Assembly (NCBI RefSeq): GCF_946885725.1
Contig: NZ_CAMPGZ010000216.1
Coordinates: 1 to 6,729 of the forward strand
DNA: 6,729 bases
Direction of reading: 5' to 3'
Source: an uncultured Nocardioides sp.
Lineage (GTDB): Bacteria > Actinomycetota > Actinomycetes > Propionibacteriales > Nocardioidaceae
Part shown: one piece after another, positions 1-5,952 of the stretch
Layout of the letters: each line of letters opens with the position of its first letter
Numbering within the stretch: the first letter of the stretch is position 1
Notes under the pieces: generated by a model
What the model saw: only the letters and a program-made list of their open reading frames with translations
Told to the model about the DNA's origin: nothing
The model's database searches: none
Position numbers and translations under genes: made by a program

Positions 1-897
1 GCCGAGCACCAGCATCGAGCCGACGATGTGCGCGGCCACGAGGCCGACCGGGACACGAGCTGGAACGTGCACGGGGTCACCGGAGCCGTGATCTCGACGC
101 TCGTCGGCGTCGCCGTCGACGAGGGCCTGATCGCGGGACCGGACGCCACCCTCGCCGAGCTGCTGCCGACACAGGCCGAGGCGATGCCACCGCGGGTCGC
201 CCGCACGACGCTGCGGCAGCTGCTCACCATGACCGCCGGCTTCCCTTCGGGCCGGGACTTCACCACCGCCGACGACTGGGTCCGCTCGATCGTCCAGAAG
301 CCGGAAGGTCCACCGGGGAGCGACTTCGCCTACTCCCAGGCCACCGCCCACCTGCTGGCCGCGATCGTGGCCCGCGCCGGCCAGGTCTCCGTCCTGGACT
401 TCGCCCGCGCGCAGCTGTTCGACCCGCTCGGCATCGAGACCCGACCCGCGATGCAGGGGCCGGCCGGCATCGGCAGGACCCCCGAGTTCAGGCGGGCCCA
501 GTTCGCCTGGACGCGTGACCCGCAGGGCGTGCACGCCGGCTGGAACGGAATCAAGCTGCGGCCACGCGACCTCGTCGCGCTCGGCCGACTGGTCCTCGCC
601 GAGGGGATCCACAACGGTGAGCAGATCGTGTCCAAGGCATGGCTCGACGACGCCACCGCACCCCAGGTCCCGGTCACCGGCGCTCGCGACGGCTACGGCT
701 ACCTGTGGTGGACCGACGAGCTGGACGGGGCGGACGCCGCGATCGCCCAGGGCGCGGGGGGCCAGCTGCTCGTGGTCGTCCCCACGCGCGACCTGGTGGT
801 GGTCACTGCGGGCCGGGGCATCTCCCCACAGACGCTCGTGGACGTCGTGGAGGAGGCGATCGTGACGAACGTACCGGAGCAGCCGGTCGGCCCTTGA
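1..897 (+). CDS. Beta-lactamase-fold serine hydrolase, 5' partial, active-site residues replaced
   Basis: The frame is open from base 1 to the TGA at 895-897, so the N-terminus lies outside the window; GTG at 28 is only an internal codon. The fold is that of the beta-lactamase/penicillin-binding serine hydrolases (PF00144 type): the stretch after the first box (VISTLVGVAVDEGLI, then a LAELLP turn), the LRQLLTMTAGF helix, the FAYSQATAHLLAAI segment, LFDPLGI, and near the end GAGGQLLVVVP, the usual third-box equivalent in this subfamily. What is odd is the active site. The place where relatives read S-V-T-K reads G-V-T-G (Gly codons at 73-75 and 82-84), so nucleophile and general base are both gone, and the Y-S-N box reads Y-S-Q (331-339). 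No signal peptide can be judged. It ends 22 bases before the MarR gene. The fold assignment is strong; catalytic activity is doubtful, so it may be a binding pseudoenzyme. Confidence 0.85.
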   Translation, partial: AEHQHRADDVRGHEADRDTSWNVHGVTGAVISTLVGVAVDEGLIAGPDATLAELLPTQAEAMPPRVARTTLRQLLTMTAGFPSGRDFTTADDWVRSIVQKPEGPPGSDFAYSQATAHLLAAIVARAGQVSVLDFARAQLFDPLGIETRPAMQGPAGIGRTPEFRRAQFAWTRDPQGVHAGWNGIKLRPRDLVALGRLVLAEGIHNGEQIVSKAWLDDATAPQVPVTGARDGYGYLWWTDELDGADAAIAQGAGGQLLVVVPTRDLVVVTAGRGISPQTLVDVVEEAIVTNVPEQPVGP

Positions 898-900
898 TCC

Positions 901-923
901 TCATGACAACATAGTTGTCATGA
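901..923. promoter_or_regulatory. Perfect 23-bp palindrome over the marR start codon, probable MarR operator
   Basis: The arms TCATGACAAC (901-910) and GTTGTCATGA (914-923) are exact reverse complements around the spacer ATA. The ATG of the MarR gene (920-922) is inside the right arm. Length, symmetry and position next to a MarR gene fit autorepression by that protein. A weak -10-like CATAGT lies at 910-915; I see no good -35 and no Shine-Dalgarno sequence, so the message may be leaderless. The palindrome is observed; its role as operator is inferred. Confidence 0.75.
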
Positions 924-1369
924 CGCGAACGAAGAGTGAACGTGTCTACGACCTGCTGCGCTGCGTCCGTCCGCTGACGCTGAACTCCGCGCGCGTGGTC
1001 GAGCAGCAGCTGCGCGAGCACGACCTCACCGTCGGCACCCGCGCCGTGCTCGAGATCCTCTGCGGTACCGGTCCGCTCACGGTGCCCGCGCTCGCCGGCG
1101 TGCTCGAGACGTCGCGGCAGGCGGCGCAGCGGTTGGTGGACGAGCTGAAGGGGCGGGGGTACGTCGAGCAGCGGACCAACCCGCAGCACCGCCGGTCCGT
1201 GCTGATCGCCGTCACCGAGTCCGGGCGTGAGGCGTTCGAGCGCGTCCACGCCGAGGAGCTGCACCAGCTGTCGCACATGCTGCGCGGCGTGCCCACCGAG
1301 GACCTCGACGTCGCGGTCCGGGTGCTGCGCCGGCTCAGCGACGACGTACGCAGGAAGGCGGGCCGATGA
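920..1369 (+). CDS. MarR-family winged helix-turn-helix regulator
   Basis: This 149-residue protein has the normal length and layout of a MarR dimer. N-terminal helices (about 8-50) form the dimer interface and ligand pocket. The winged HTH follows: LTVPALAGVLETS (53-65), the recognition helix RQAAQRLVDELKGRGYVEQ (66-84), and the wing with RTNPQHRRSVLIAVTESGRE (85-104), the typical D/N-x-R-x-R-type wing. C-terminal helices run from about 105 to 149. ATG 920 is the first usable start; the ATG at 903 is out of frame and meets TAG after three codons. There is no Shine-Dalgarno site, and the start lies inside the palindrome at 901-923, so autoregulation and a leaderless mRNA are likely. It overlaps the next gene by ATGA, implying coupled translation. 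Cys15 and Cys48 are the only cysteines and could serve redox or electrophile sensing, which is speculation. The ligand is unknown. Confidence 0.93.
   Translation: MTRTKSERVYDLLRCVRPLTLNSARVVEQQLREHDLTVGTRAVLEILCGTGPLTVPALAGVLETSRQAAQRLVDELKGRGYVEQRTNPQHRRSVLIAVTESGREAFERVHAEELHQLSHMLRGVPTEDLDVAVRVLRRLSDDVRRKAGR
1352..1358 (+). promoter_or_regulatory. Shine-Dalgarno site AGGAAGG for the MDMPI-fold gene
   Basis: AGGAAGG lies inside the end of the MarR gene, seven bases before ATG 1366. It supports that start and the 4-bp ATGA overlap, so this gene is probably translated from the MarR message rather than from its own promoter. Confidence 0.7.
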
Positions 1370-2019
1370 GGACCGCGCCCGACCGCGCCGCGGTCCTCCG
1401 GTGGTCGACGGAGAACCGCCTGCTGATGGTCGACCTGCTGGCGGGGCTGGCCGACGAGCAGTGGGAGCAGCCGACACTGTGCGAGGGCTGGACGGTCCGC
1501 ACGATGGCCGGCCACCTGCGGCAGCCGGCGCACTACGGCTTCGTGCGCTTCGTCCTCGTCGCACTCCGGCACCACGGGGATGTCGACCGCGCCGTCGACT
1601 CCATCGCCCGCCGGCTCGCCCGGGTGCCGCGCGACGAGGTCCTCGACGACCTGCGCCGGCACGCCGGCGACGAGCTCGACCCGCCGAAGGTGGGCCTCAT
1701 GGGTCCGTTCGCCGACACCTGTCTCCACCTGCGCGACGTGGCCCGGCCGCTCGGCCTCCCGGTCGACGTACCGACGGAGCACTGGGTGGCGCTCCTCGAC
1801 TACCTGGTGTCACCGGAGGTGGCGCCGGCGCTCGCGCCGCGCGACCGCGCCGACGGGCTGCGGCTGGTGGCGAGCGACGCGGCCTGGCGGGCCGGCTCCG
1901 GCCCGGAGGTGAGCGGTCCGGTCGAGGCGCTGGCGACGGCGGTCACCGGTCGCCCGGCGGCGCTGTGCGACCTGACCGGCGACGGTGTGACACATCTGGC
2001 AGACCGGATCCGCCGCTGA
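1366..2019 (+). CDS. Maleylpyruvate isomerase-family (DinB/MDMPI fold) protein, probably mycothiol-dependent
   Basis: This 217-residue cytoplasmic protein resembles the actinobacterial MDMPI_N/TIGR03083 group. The N-terminal signature is visible: an early helix with W13 and N17, then QWEQPTLCEGWTVRTMAGHL (32-51), where C39-x-G-W and H50 are family hallmarks. The second metal-site motif is D117-T-C-L-H121-L-R-D124-V-A-R-P-L-G, matching the family pattern D/E-xxx-H-xx-D-x-x-R-P-L-G. In characterised members a histidine/acid triad binds a divalent metal and mycothiol is the thiol cofactor; H50, D117 and H121 are the likely equivalents here. The C-terminal part (about 140-217) matches the variable alpha/beta extension used by many relatives. 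It shares an operon with the MarR gene (ATGA overlap, Shine-Dalgarno at 1352-1358), suggesting MarR-controlled thiol-dependent detoxification or thiol transfer. The true substrate cannot be read; maleylpyruvate itself is unlikely to be assumed, since no gentisate-pathway genes are nearby. Confidence 0.82.
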   Translation: MRTAPDRAAVLRWSTENRLLMVDLLAGLADEQWEQPTLCEGWTVRTMAGHLRQPAHYGFVRFVLVALRHHGDVDRAVDSIARRLARVPRDEVLDDLRRHAGDELDPPKVGLMGPFADTCLHLRDVARPLGLPVDVPTEHWVALLDYLVSPEVAPALAPRDRADGLRLVASDAAWRAGSGPEVSGPVEALATAVTGRPAALCDLTGDGVTHLADRIRR

Positions 2020-2021
2020 CT

Positions 2022-2051
2022 TTGCACGGCGGGCAAACTTGCACGTAGTGT
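2022..2051 (+). promoter_or_regulatory. Candidate promoter for the tetR-MMPL operon (leaderless)
   Basis: A -35-like TTGCAC (2022-2027) and a -10-like TAGTGT (2046-2051, matching TAnnnT) are 18 bases apart. Transcription would start about seven bases later, at 2058-2059, which is the A of the TetR ATG. There is no Shine-Dalgarno sequence, in keeping with a leaderless mRNA. The -10 lies inside the palindrome at 2035-2057, so a bound repressor would cover it. The assignment is by eye only. Confidence 0.55.
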
Positions 2052-2057
2052 AAGTTT
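2035..2057. promoter_or_regulatory. Near-perfect 23-bp palindrome before tetR, probable TetR operator
   Basis: The arms AAACTTGCAC (2035-2044) and GTGTAAGTTT (2048-2057) flank the spacer GTA and match at 9 of 10 positions. The site ends one base before the ATG of the TetR gene and covers the candidate -10 box. The half-site TTGCACG at 2039-2045 also occurs as a direct copy at 2022-2028, 17 bases upstream, which could be an extra half-site. TetR-family proteins commonly bind such sites at their own promoter; binding here is inferred. Confidence 0.75.
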
Positions 2058-2058
2058 T

Positions 2059-2757
2059 ATGTCCGCCACACCGGCCAGCGTCGCCACCAGCACCGGCACG
2101 CGCGTGAGCGCGGGACGGCGCGAGCAGAACAAGGTGGCGACCCGCGCCGCGATCGCCGAGGCCGCCCGCCGGTTGCTGCTCGAGGAGGGCGCGGACGCGG
2201 TCACCGCCGAGAAGGTCGCCGACGCGGCCGGCGTCTCGCGCCGGACCCTGTTCAACTACTTCCCCTCGGTCGAGGCGGCGCTCAACGAGCCGGTCGCGAC
2301 CTTCCTCGACCGCGCCACCGAGGGCCTCGACCAGCTGCCGCCCGACCTGCCGCCCACCCACGCCGCGGTCGAGACGATGGCCGCCCTGGCGGGCGAGAAG
2401 GAGGCGCTGGCCGCGATGGCCGAGGTCTTCGTGCTCGCCCAGAGCCATCCCCAGCTCGCACGGCTCCAGCTCGAGGCCTGGGACCAGTGCGCCGCCCGCG
2501 TCCACGAGGCGATGTGCGACCGCGTCCCGGCCGAGGCCGGGTTCGAGCTCGCGGTGTTCGTGCACGCCGTCGTCGGCGCCGGGCGCGCCGCGTTCCAGGC
2601 GTGGGCCGACAAGCACCCCGACGACTACCGCACGGACGCGGCCGTCACCGACCTGCAGCGCCACCTCACCGTCGCCCTCGAACAGCTCCGCGACGGCTTC
2701 CCGGCGCTGCGCGACCTGTCTTCACCGACCACTTCCCCAGAGACCCGAGAGAGCTGA
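2059..2757 (+). CDS. TetR/AcrR-family repressor, likely regulator of the adjacent MMPL transporter
   Basis: This 232-residue protein starts with a flexible, Ser/Thr/Ala-rich tail (1-19). The DNA-binding domain follows: R29-x-x-I-x-x-A-A-R-R-L helix 1 (to about 42), EEGADAVTAEKVADAAGVS (42-60) as helices 1-2, and the recognition segment RRTLFNYFPSVEAAL (61-75), the classic TetR F-x-x-Y/F-F pattern. Residues from about 80 on are helical and variable, as expected for the ligand and dimer domain; the ligand is not readable. ATG 2059 is preferred because it sits one base after the palindrome and at the predicted transcription start; GTG 2104 (residue 16) is an alternative that would still leave the HTH intact. 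The stop is separated from the GTG of the MMPL gene by one base, so the two are almost certainly cotranscribed, and the protein probably represses itself and the exporter until a ligand releases it. Confidence 0.93.
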   Translation: MSATPASVATSTGTRVSAGRREQNKVATRAAIAEAARRLLLEEGADAVTAEKVADAAGVSRRTLFNYFPSVEAALNEPVATFLDRATEGLDQLPPDLPPTHAAVETMAALAGEKEALAAMAEVFVLAQSHPQLARLQLEAWDQCAARVHEAMCDRVPAEAGFELAVFVHAVVGAGRAAFQAWADKHPDDYRTDAAVTDLQRHLTVALEQLRDGFPALRDLSSPTTSPETRES

Positions 2758-2758
2758 C

Positions 2759-5700
2759 GTGGCCTCCTTCCTCTACCGGCTCGGCCGGCTCGCCTACCGA
2801 CGCCGCCGGGCGTTCGTCGCCGCGTGGCTGGTCGCCCTGATGGCCATCGGCACCAGCGCCGGGCTGTTCATGGGCACGCTGTCCAACACGTTCTCCATCC
2901 CCGGCACCGAGACCCAGCGCACCCTCGACCGGTTGAAGGAGGAGCTGCCCTCGGCGGCCGGCGGTACCGGCTCGGTCGTCTACACGACCGCGGACGGGAG
3001 GCCGTTCACGGCCGAGCAGCGGCGAGCCGTCGCCGACGCCCTCGACGAGCTCGCAGAGGCCGACGGCGTTCGCGAGGTCACCGACCCGTTCGCGCTGCAG
3101 CGCCGGCTCGACCGCGCACCGAAGCGGCTCGAGGAGGCACGCGAGCAGCTCACCGACGCGAAGCAGCAGGTGAAGGACGGCCGGAAGAGGGTCGCCGACG
3201 GCCGCACCCGGTTGGCCGAGGGCCGCGAGGACCTGGAGTCCGGTCGACAGCGGCTCGCCGGCGCACGCGCGCAGCTCGTGGACGGTCGCGCCGAGCTCGA
3301 GTCGGGCGAGGCACGTCTGGAGCAGGGCGCTCAGCAGCTCGCCGCCGGGCAGCGCACGCTGAACCAGAAGAAGGCCGAGCTGGCCCAGGGCCGCCGCGAG
3401 TACGCCGCCGGCCGGCAGCAGCTGTTCTCCTCCCTCGGCGTCTCCTCGTTCGGCCAGGCCGAGAAGGCGCTGGACCGGTCCGACGACCGGCTCGACCAGG
3501 CCCAGGCGGCGTACGACGAGCTGAACCGCAAGCAGGCCGAGCTCGACGCCAACAAGGACCTCGACCCGGTCTCGCGCGCCTATGCGCAGAAGCAGATCGA
3601 CGACGGCTACCAGCGGCTCGCCGAGTCATTGGGCGTGCAGAGCAAGGAGCAGATCGCCCCGGCCATCCAGGCCGCTCGCGGCCAGGTCGCCGAGGGCCGC
3701 TCCGGGCTCGCGCAGCTGCGCCGCGCGAAGACCCGGCTCGACACCGGCGCCGCGAAGCTCGCGCAGGCCCAGCGCACCATCGACGCGAAGCGGCAGGAGC
3801 TCGAGGCCGGACGTCAGCGGCTCGCCGAGGGCCGCGCGGAGCTCGAGGCCGGGACGCAGCGGGTCGCCGCCGGCGAGGCCCGGCTGGACAAGGGCGCCCG
3901 CACGCTGCGCCAGAAGTCCGCGCAGCTGCCGCGCGCCGAGCGCCGGCTCGACAAGGCCGAGGACAAGATCGCGCGCGGTGAGAAGCGGCTGGCCTTCGGC
4001 GAGCGCCAGGCCGCCGCGTCCGACGGGCTGCGCTTCGTCTCCGAGGACGGCACCACCGCGGCCGCGACCGTCACCTTCGTCGGCCAGACCGACGCGCTCA
4101 CCGCCGAGCAGCGCGAGCGCGTCAAGGAGGTCGCCGGACAGCCCGCCGACGAGGGTGTGCAGGTCTACTACTCCAAGGAGATCGTCCAGGACATCAGCTC
4201 GATCTTCGGTCCGGCCGAGGTCATCGGCCTCGCCGTCGCCGCGGTCGTGCTGCTGGTCATGCTCGGCACGCTGGTCGCCGCCGGTCTGCCGCTGCTGATG
4301 GCGGTCCTCGGCGTGGCCGCCGGCGTCGGCGCGACCCTCGCGCTCTCCAGCACGATCGACATGGCCTCGATCACCCCGGCTCTCGCGCTGATGCTCGGCC
4401 TCGCCGTCGGCATCGACTACTCGCTGTTCATCGTGCACCGGCACCGCCGCCAGATCCTCCAGGGCATGGACCTCGAGGAGTCCGTCGGCCGTGCGATCGG
4501 CACCAGCGGCAACGCGGTCGTCTTCGCCGGCCTGACCGTGGTCATCGCCCTCGCCGCGCTGGCGGTCCCGGGCCTGCCGTTCCTCACCGTCCTCGGCGCG
4601 TCCGCCGCGTTCACGGTCACGGTCGCCGTCCTGATGGCGCTCACGCTGACCCCCGCGATGCTCGGCTTCCTCGGCCGCCGCCTGGTCAGCAAGCGGGCCT
4701 GGCGCAAGGCCGGTACGGCGGACGCCGCGGCTCGTGCGGCGTGGGCGGACCGCGACCACGGCTGGAGCCGTGCCGTCACCCGGCACCCGTGGCTCACCAC
4801 CATTGCGAGCGTCGCACTGCTCGGGATCGTCGCGGTCCCGGCCGCGTCGCTGCGCACCGCCCTGCCCGACGGCTCGGCCGAGCCGCCCGGCTCCAGCGCG
4901 AAGGTCGCCTACGACACGATCAGCGAGCGGTTCGGCGGCGGCTACAACGGCCCGGTCCTCGTCGTCGCCGACCTCCCCGCCGGGCTCGACATGCGCGAGG
5001 CGAAGGAGGCCAACCTCGACGTCGCCGACGCGATCCGCGAGACCGAGGGCGTCCAGGCGGCCGTGCCGGTGCGAGTCAACGACGACCGCACGATCGGCGT
5101 GCTCCAGGTGATCCCGGAGGACGGCCCGGCCAGCGCCGCCACCGAGCGGCTCGTCCAGGACCTGCGCGCCGACAAGGAGCGCGTCGCCGACGAGACCGGC
5201 GCGACGATCGCGCTCACCGGCCAGGTCGCGGCGCAGATCGACGTGTCGGAGAAGCTGTCCGAGGCGCTCCCGCCGTACCTCGCGATCGTGGTCGGGCTCT
5301 CGCTCGTCCTGCTCCTGCTGGTGTTCCGGTCGGTCGTCGTACCGGTCGTGGCCACGCTCGGCTTCCTGCTCTCGCTCGCCGCGGCGTTCGGCGCCACGGT
5401 CGCGGTCTACCAGTGGGGGTGGCTCGGCGCGGTCTTCGACGTGGCCACTCCCGGTCCGATCATGAGCTTCCTGCCGATCCTGCTGACCGGCATCCTGTTC
5501 GGTCTCGCGATGGACTACCAGGTGTTCCTGGTGTCGGCGATGCGCGAGTCGTTCGCGCACGGCGAGGACGCCCGGTCAGCGGTGCGCTCCGGCTTCCGGC
5601 ACGCCGCGCCGGTGGTCACCGCCGCCGCGCTGATCATGGCCAGCGTCTTCGCAGGATTCGTGTTCTCGCACCTGACGATGATCCGGGCGATCGGGTTCTC

Positions 5701-5917
5701 GCTCGCGGTAGGCGTGCTCGTCGACGCCTTCGTCGTACGGATGACGCTGACGCCCGCGGTCATGCACCTGCTCGGCCGGCACGCCTGGTACCTCCCGCGC
5801 TGGCTCGACCGGGTGCTGCCCGACGTGGACGTCGAGGGCGCGAAGCTCGAGCGGTCGCGGGCGATTGCCGGCGATGTCGCGCCGGACGAGGAGCAGGAGC
5901 CGGTGCCCGTCGGTTAG
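2759..5917 (+). CDS. MMPL/RND-superfamily transporter with a long heptad-repeat insertion in extracytoplasmic loop 1
   Basis: This 1052-residue membrane protein is of the YdfJ/MMPL type. The GTG start is supported by a typical MMPL N-terminus (LYRLGRLAYRRRRAFVAAW) and a weak AGAGAG site at 2748-2753. The segments I see are: TM1 about 16-39; loop 1 about 40-485; TM2-6 within about 486-640; a basic cytoplasmic linker (641-675); TM7 about 676-697; loop 2 about 698-838; TM8-12 within about 839-1001; and a short acidic tail. The paired proton-relay motifs of MMPL proteins are present as GID553-Y554 and MD919-Y920, so the pump should be driven by proton flow. Relatives without an insertion are roughly 700-750 residues; the excess here is the heptad region 113-420 in loop 1. 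The gene follows its TetR regulator by one base. Cargo is unknown: lipid, siderophore or drug export are all possible, and no biosynthetic cluster is in view to decide. Confidence 0.95.
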   Translation: MASFLYRLGRLAYRRRRAFVAAWLVALMAIGTSAGLFMGTLSNTFSIPGTETQRTLDRLKEELPSAAGGTGSVVYTTADGRPFTAEQRRAVADALDELAEADGVREVTDPFALQRRLDRAPKRLEEAREQLTDAKQQVKDGRKRVADGRTRLAEGREDLESGRQRLAGARAQLVDGRAELESGEARLEQGAQQLAAGQRTLNQKKAELAQGRREYAAGRQQLFSSLGVSSFGQAEKALDRSDDRLDQAQAAYDELNRKQAELDANKDLDPVSRAYAQKQIDDGYQRLAESLGVQSKEQIAPAIQAARGQVAEGRSGLAQLRRAKTRLDTGAAKLAQAQRTIDAKRQELEAGRQRLAEGRAELEAGTQRVAAGEARLDKGARTLRQKSAQLPRAERRLDKAEDKIARGEKRLAFGERQAAASDGLRFVSEDGTTAAATVTFVGQTDALTAEQRERVKEVAGQPADEGVQVYYSKEIVQDISSIFGPAEVIGLAVAAVVLLVMLGTLVAAGLPLLMAVLGVAAGVGATLALSSTIDMASITPALALMLGLAVGIDYSLFIVHRHRRQILQGMDLEESVGRAIGTSGNAVVFAGLTVVIALAALAVPGLPFLTVLGASAAFTVTVAVLMALTLTPAMLGFLGRRLVSKRAWRKAGTADAAARAAWADRDHGWSRAVTRHPWLTTIASVALLGIVAVPAASLRTALPDGSAEPPGSSAKVAYDTISERFGGGYNGPVLVVADLPAGLDMREAKEANLDVADAIRETEGVQAAVPVRVNDDRTIGVLQVIPEDGPASAATERLVQDLRADKERVADETGATIALTGQVAAQIDVSEKLSEALPPYLAIVVGLSLVLLLLVFRSVVVPVVATLGFLLSLAAAFGATVAVYQWGWLGAVFDVATPGPIMSFLPILLTGILFGLAMDYQVFLVSAMRESFAHGEDARSAVRSGFRHAAPVVTAAALIMASVFAGFVFSHLTMIRAIGFSLAVGVLVDAFVVRMTLTPAVMHLLGRHAWYLPRWLDRVLPDVDVEGAKLERSRAIAGDVAPDEEQEPVPVG
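3095..3430 (+). repeat. Heptad-repeat block 1 (xxxLxxG) in the MMPL gene
   Basis: Residues 113-224 of the transporter form about 16 continuous 7-residue units with Leu (sometimes Val or Tyr) at position 5 and Gly or Ala at position 1, for example GRTRLAE, GREDLES, GEARLEQ, GAQQLAA, GQRTLNQ. At DNA level this gives a degenerate 21-bp periodicity. The pattern matches the described X-X-X-Leu-X-X-Gly heptads (TIGR03057), known from some large actinobacterial and firmicute membrane proteins. A continuous helix or coiled coil is expected. Confidence 0.88.
3674..4018 (+). repeat. Heptad-repeat block 2 (xxxLxxG) in the MMPL gene
   Basis: Residues 306-420 hold a second run of heptads. Two units (306-319) are followed by a 3-residue phase slip (LRR, 320-322), then 14 in-phase units from AKTRLDT (323) to GERQAAA (414-420), with variants such as GRQRLAE, GEARLDK, GARTLRQ. 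It resembles block 1 unit by unit and is separated from it by an 81-residue non-heptad linker (225-305). Confidence 0.85.
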
Positions 5918-5937
5918 GGCGGGGCGGCCACGGCAAC

Positions 5938-5950
5938 CGGCAGGATGCCG
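5938..5950 (+). promoter_or_regulatory. Shine-Dalgarno AGGA inside a small hairpin before the methyltransferase gene
   Basis: AGGA (5942-5945) precedes GTG 5953 by seven bases and supports that start. It lies in a possible hairpin, CGGCA (5938-5942), loop GGA, TGCCG (5946-5950). The stem is short, so it is at most a modest translational brake. No U-rich tract follows, so it is not a typical terminator for the MMPL gene. The whole gap 5918-5952 shows no clear promoter. Confidence 0.45.
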
Positions 5951-5952
5951 AT

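Noticed and set aside
903..914. Three-codon open frame ATG ACA ACA TAG before the MarR gene as a leader peptide
   Set aside because: It has no ribosome-binding site and is a by-product of the palindrome; the probable transcript starts after it.
803..1782. Overlapping minus-strand open frames (253 and 278 codons) across the MarR and MDMPI genes
   Set aside because: Low-complexity Arg/Ser/Pro-rich translations with no motifs; they lie opposite two well-supported + strand genes.
1810..2664. Minus-strand open frame (284 codons) across the TetR promoter region
   Set aside because: It would run straight through the operator and promoter and opposite a clear TetR gene; the translation shows no family features.
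3095..4018. Tandem DNA repeats that might suggest a minisatellite or CRISPR-like array
   Set aside because: The 21-bp periodicity is degenerate and in frame, and is fully explained by protein heptads; there are no unique spacers.
3626..5560. Very long open frame (644 codons) on the minus strand inside the MMPL gene
   Set aside because: It mirrors a strongly GC-biased real gene; its translation is Arg/Asp/Glu/Gly-rich with no domain pattern, and the + strand protein has clear MMPL motifs throughout.
2759..5917. Possibility that the heptad-bearing protein is a YhgE/Pip-type protein
   Set aside because: YhgE/Pip proteins also have xxxLxxG heptads but lack the two Asp-Tyr relay motifs and the 12-helix RND-like layout seen here.
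4741..5952. In-frame upstream extension of the methyltransferase, which would give a 647-residue protein
   Set aside because: The extension overlaps the conserved half of the MMPL gene in another frame and is Arg/Ala/Gly-rich without motifs; GTG 5953 with AGGA fits the family start.
5918..5952. Terminator after the MMPL gene
   Set aside because: Only a 5-bp stem with no U tract is present, and it overlaps the ribosome-binding site of the next gene.
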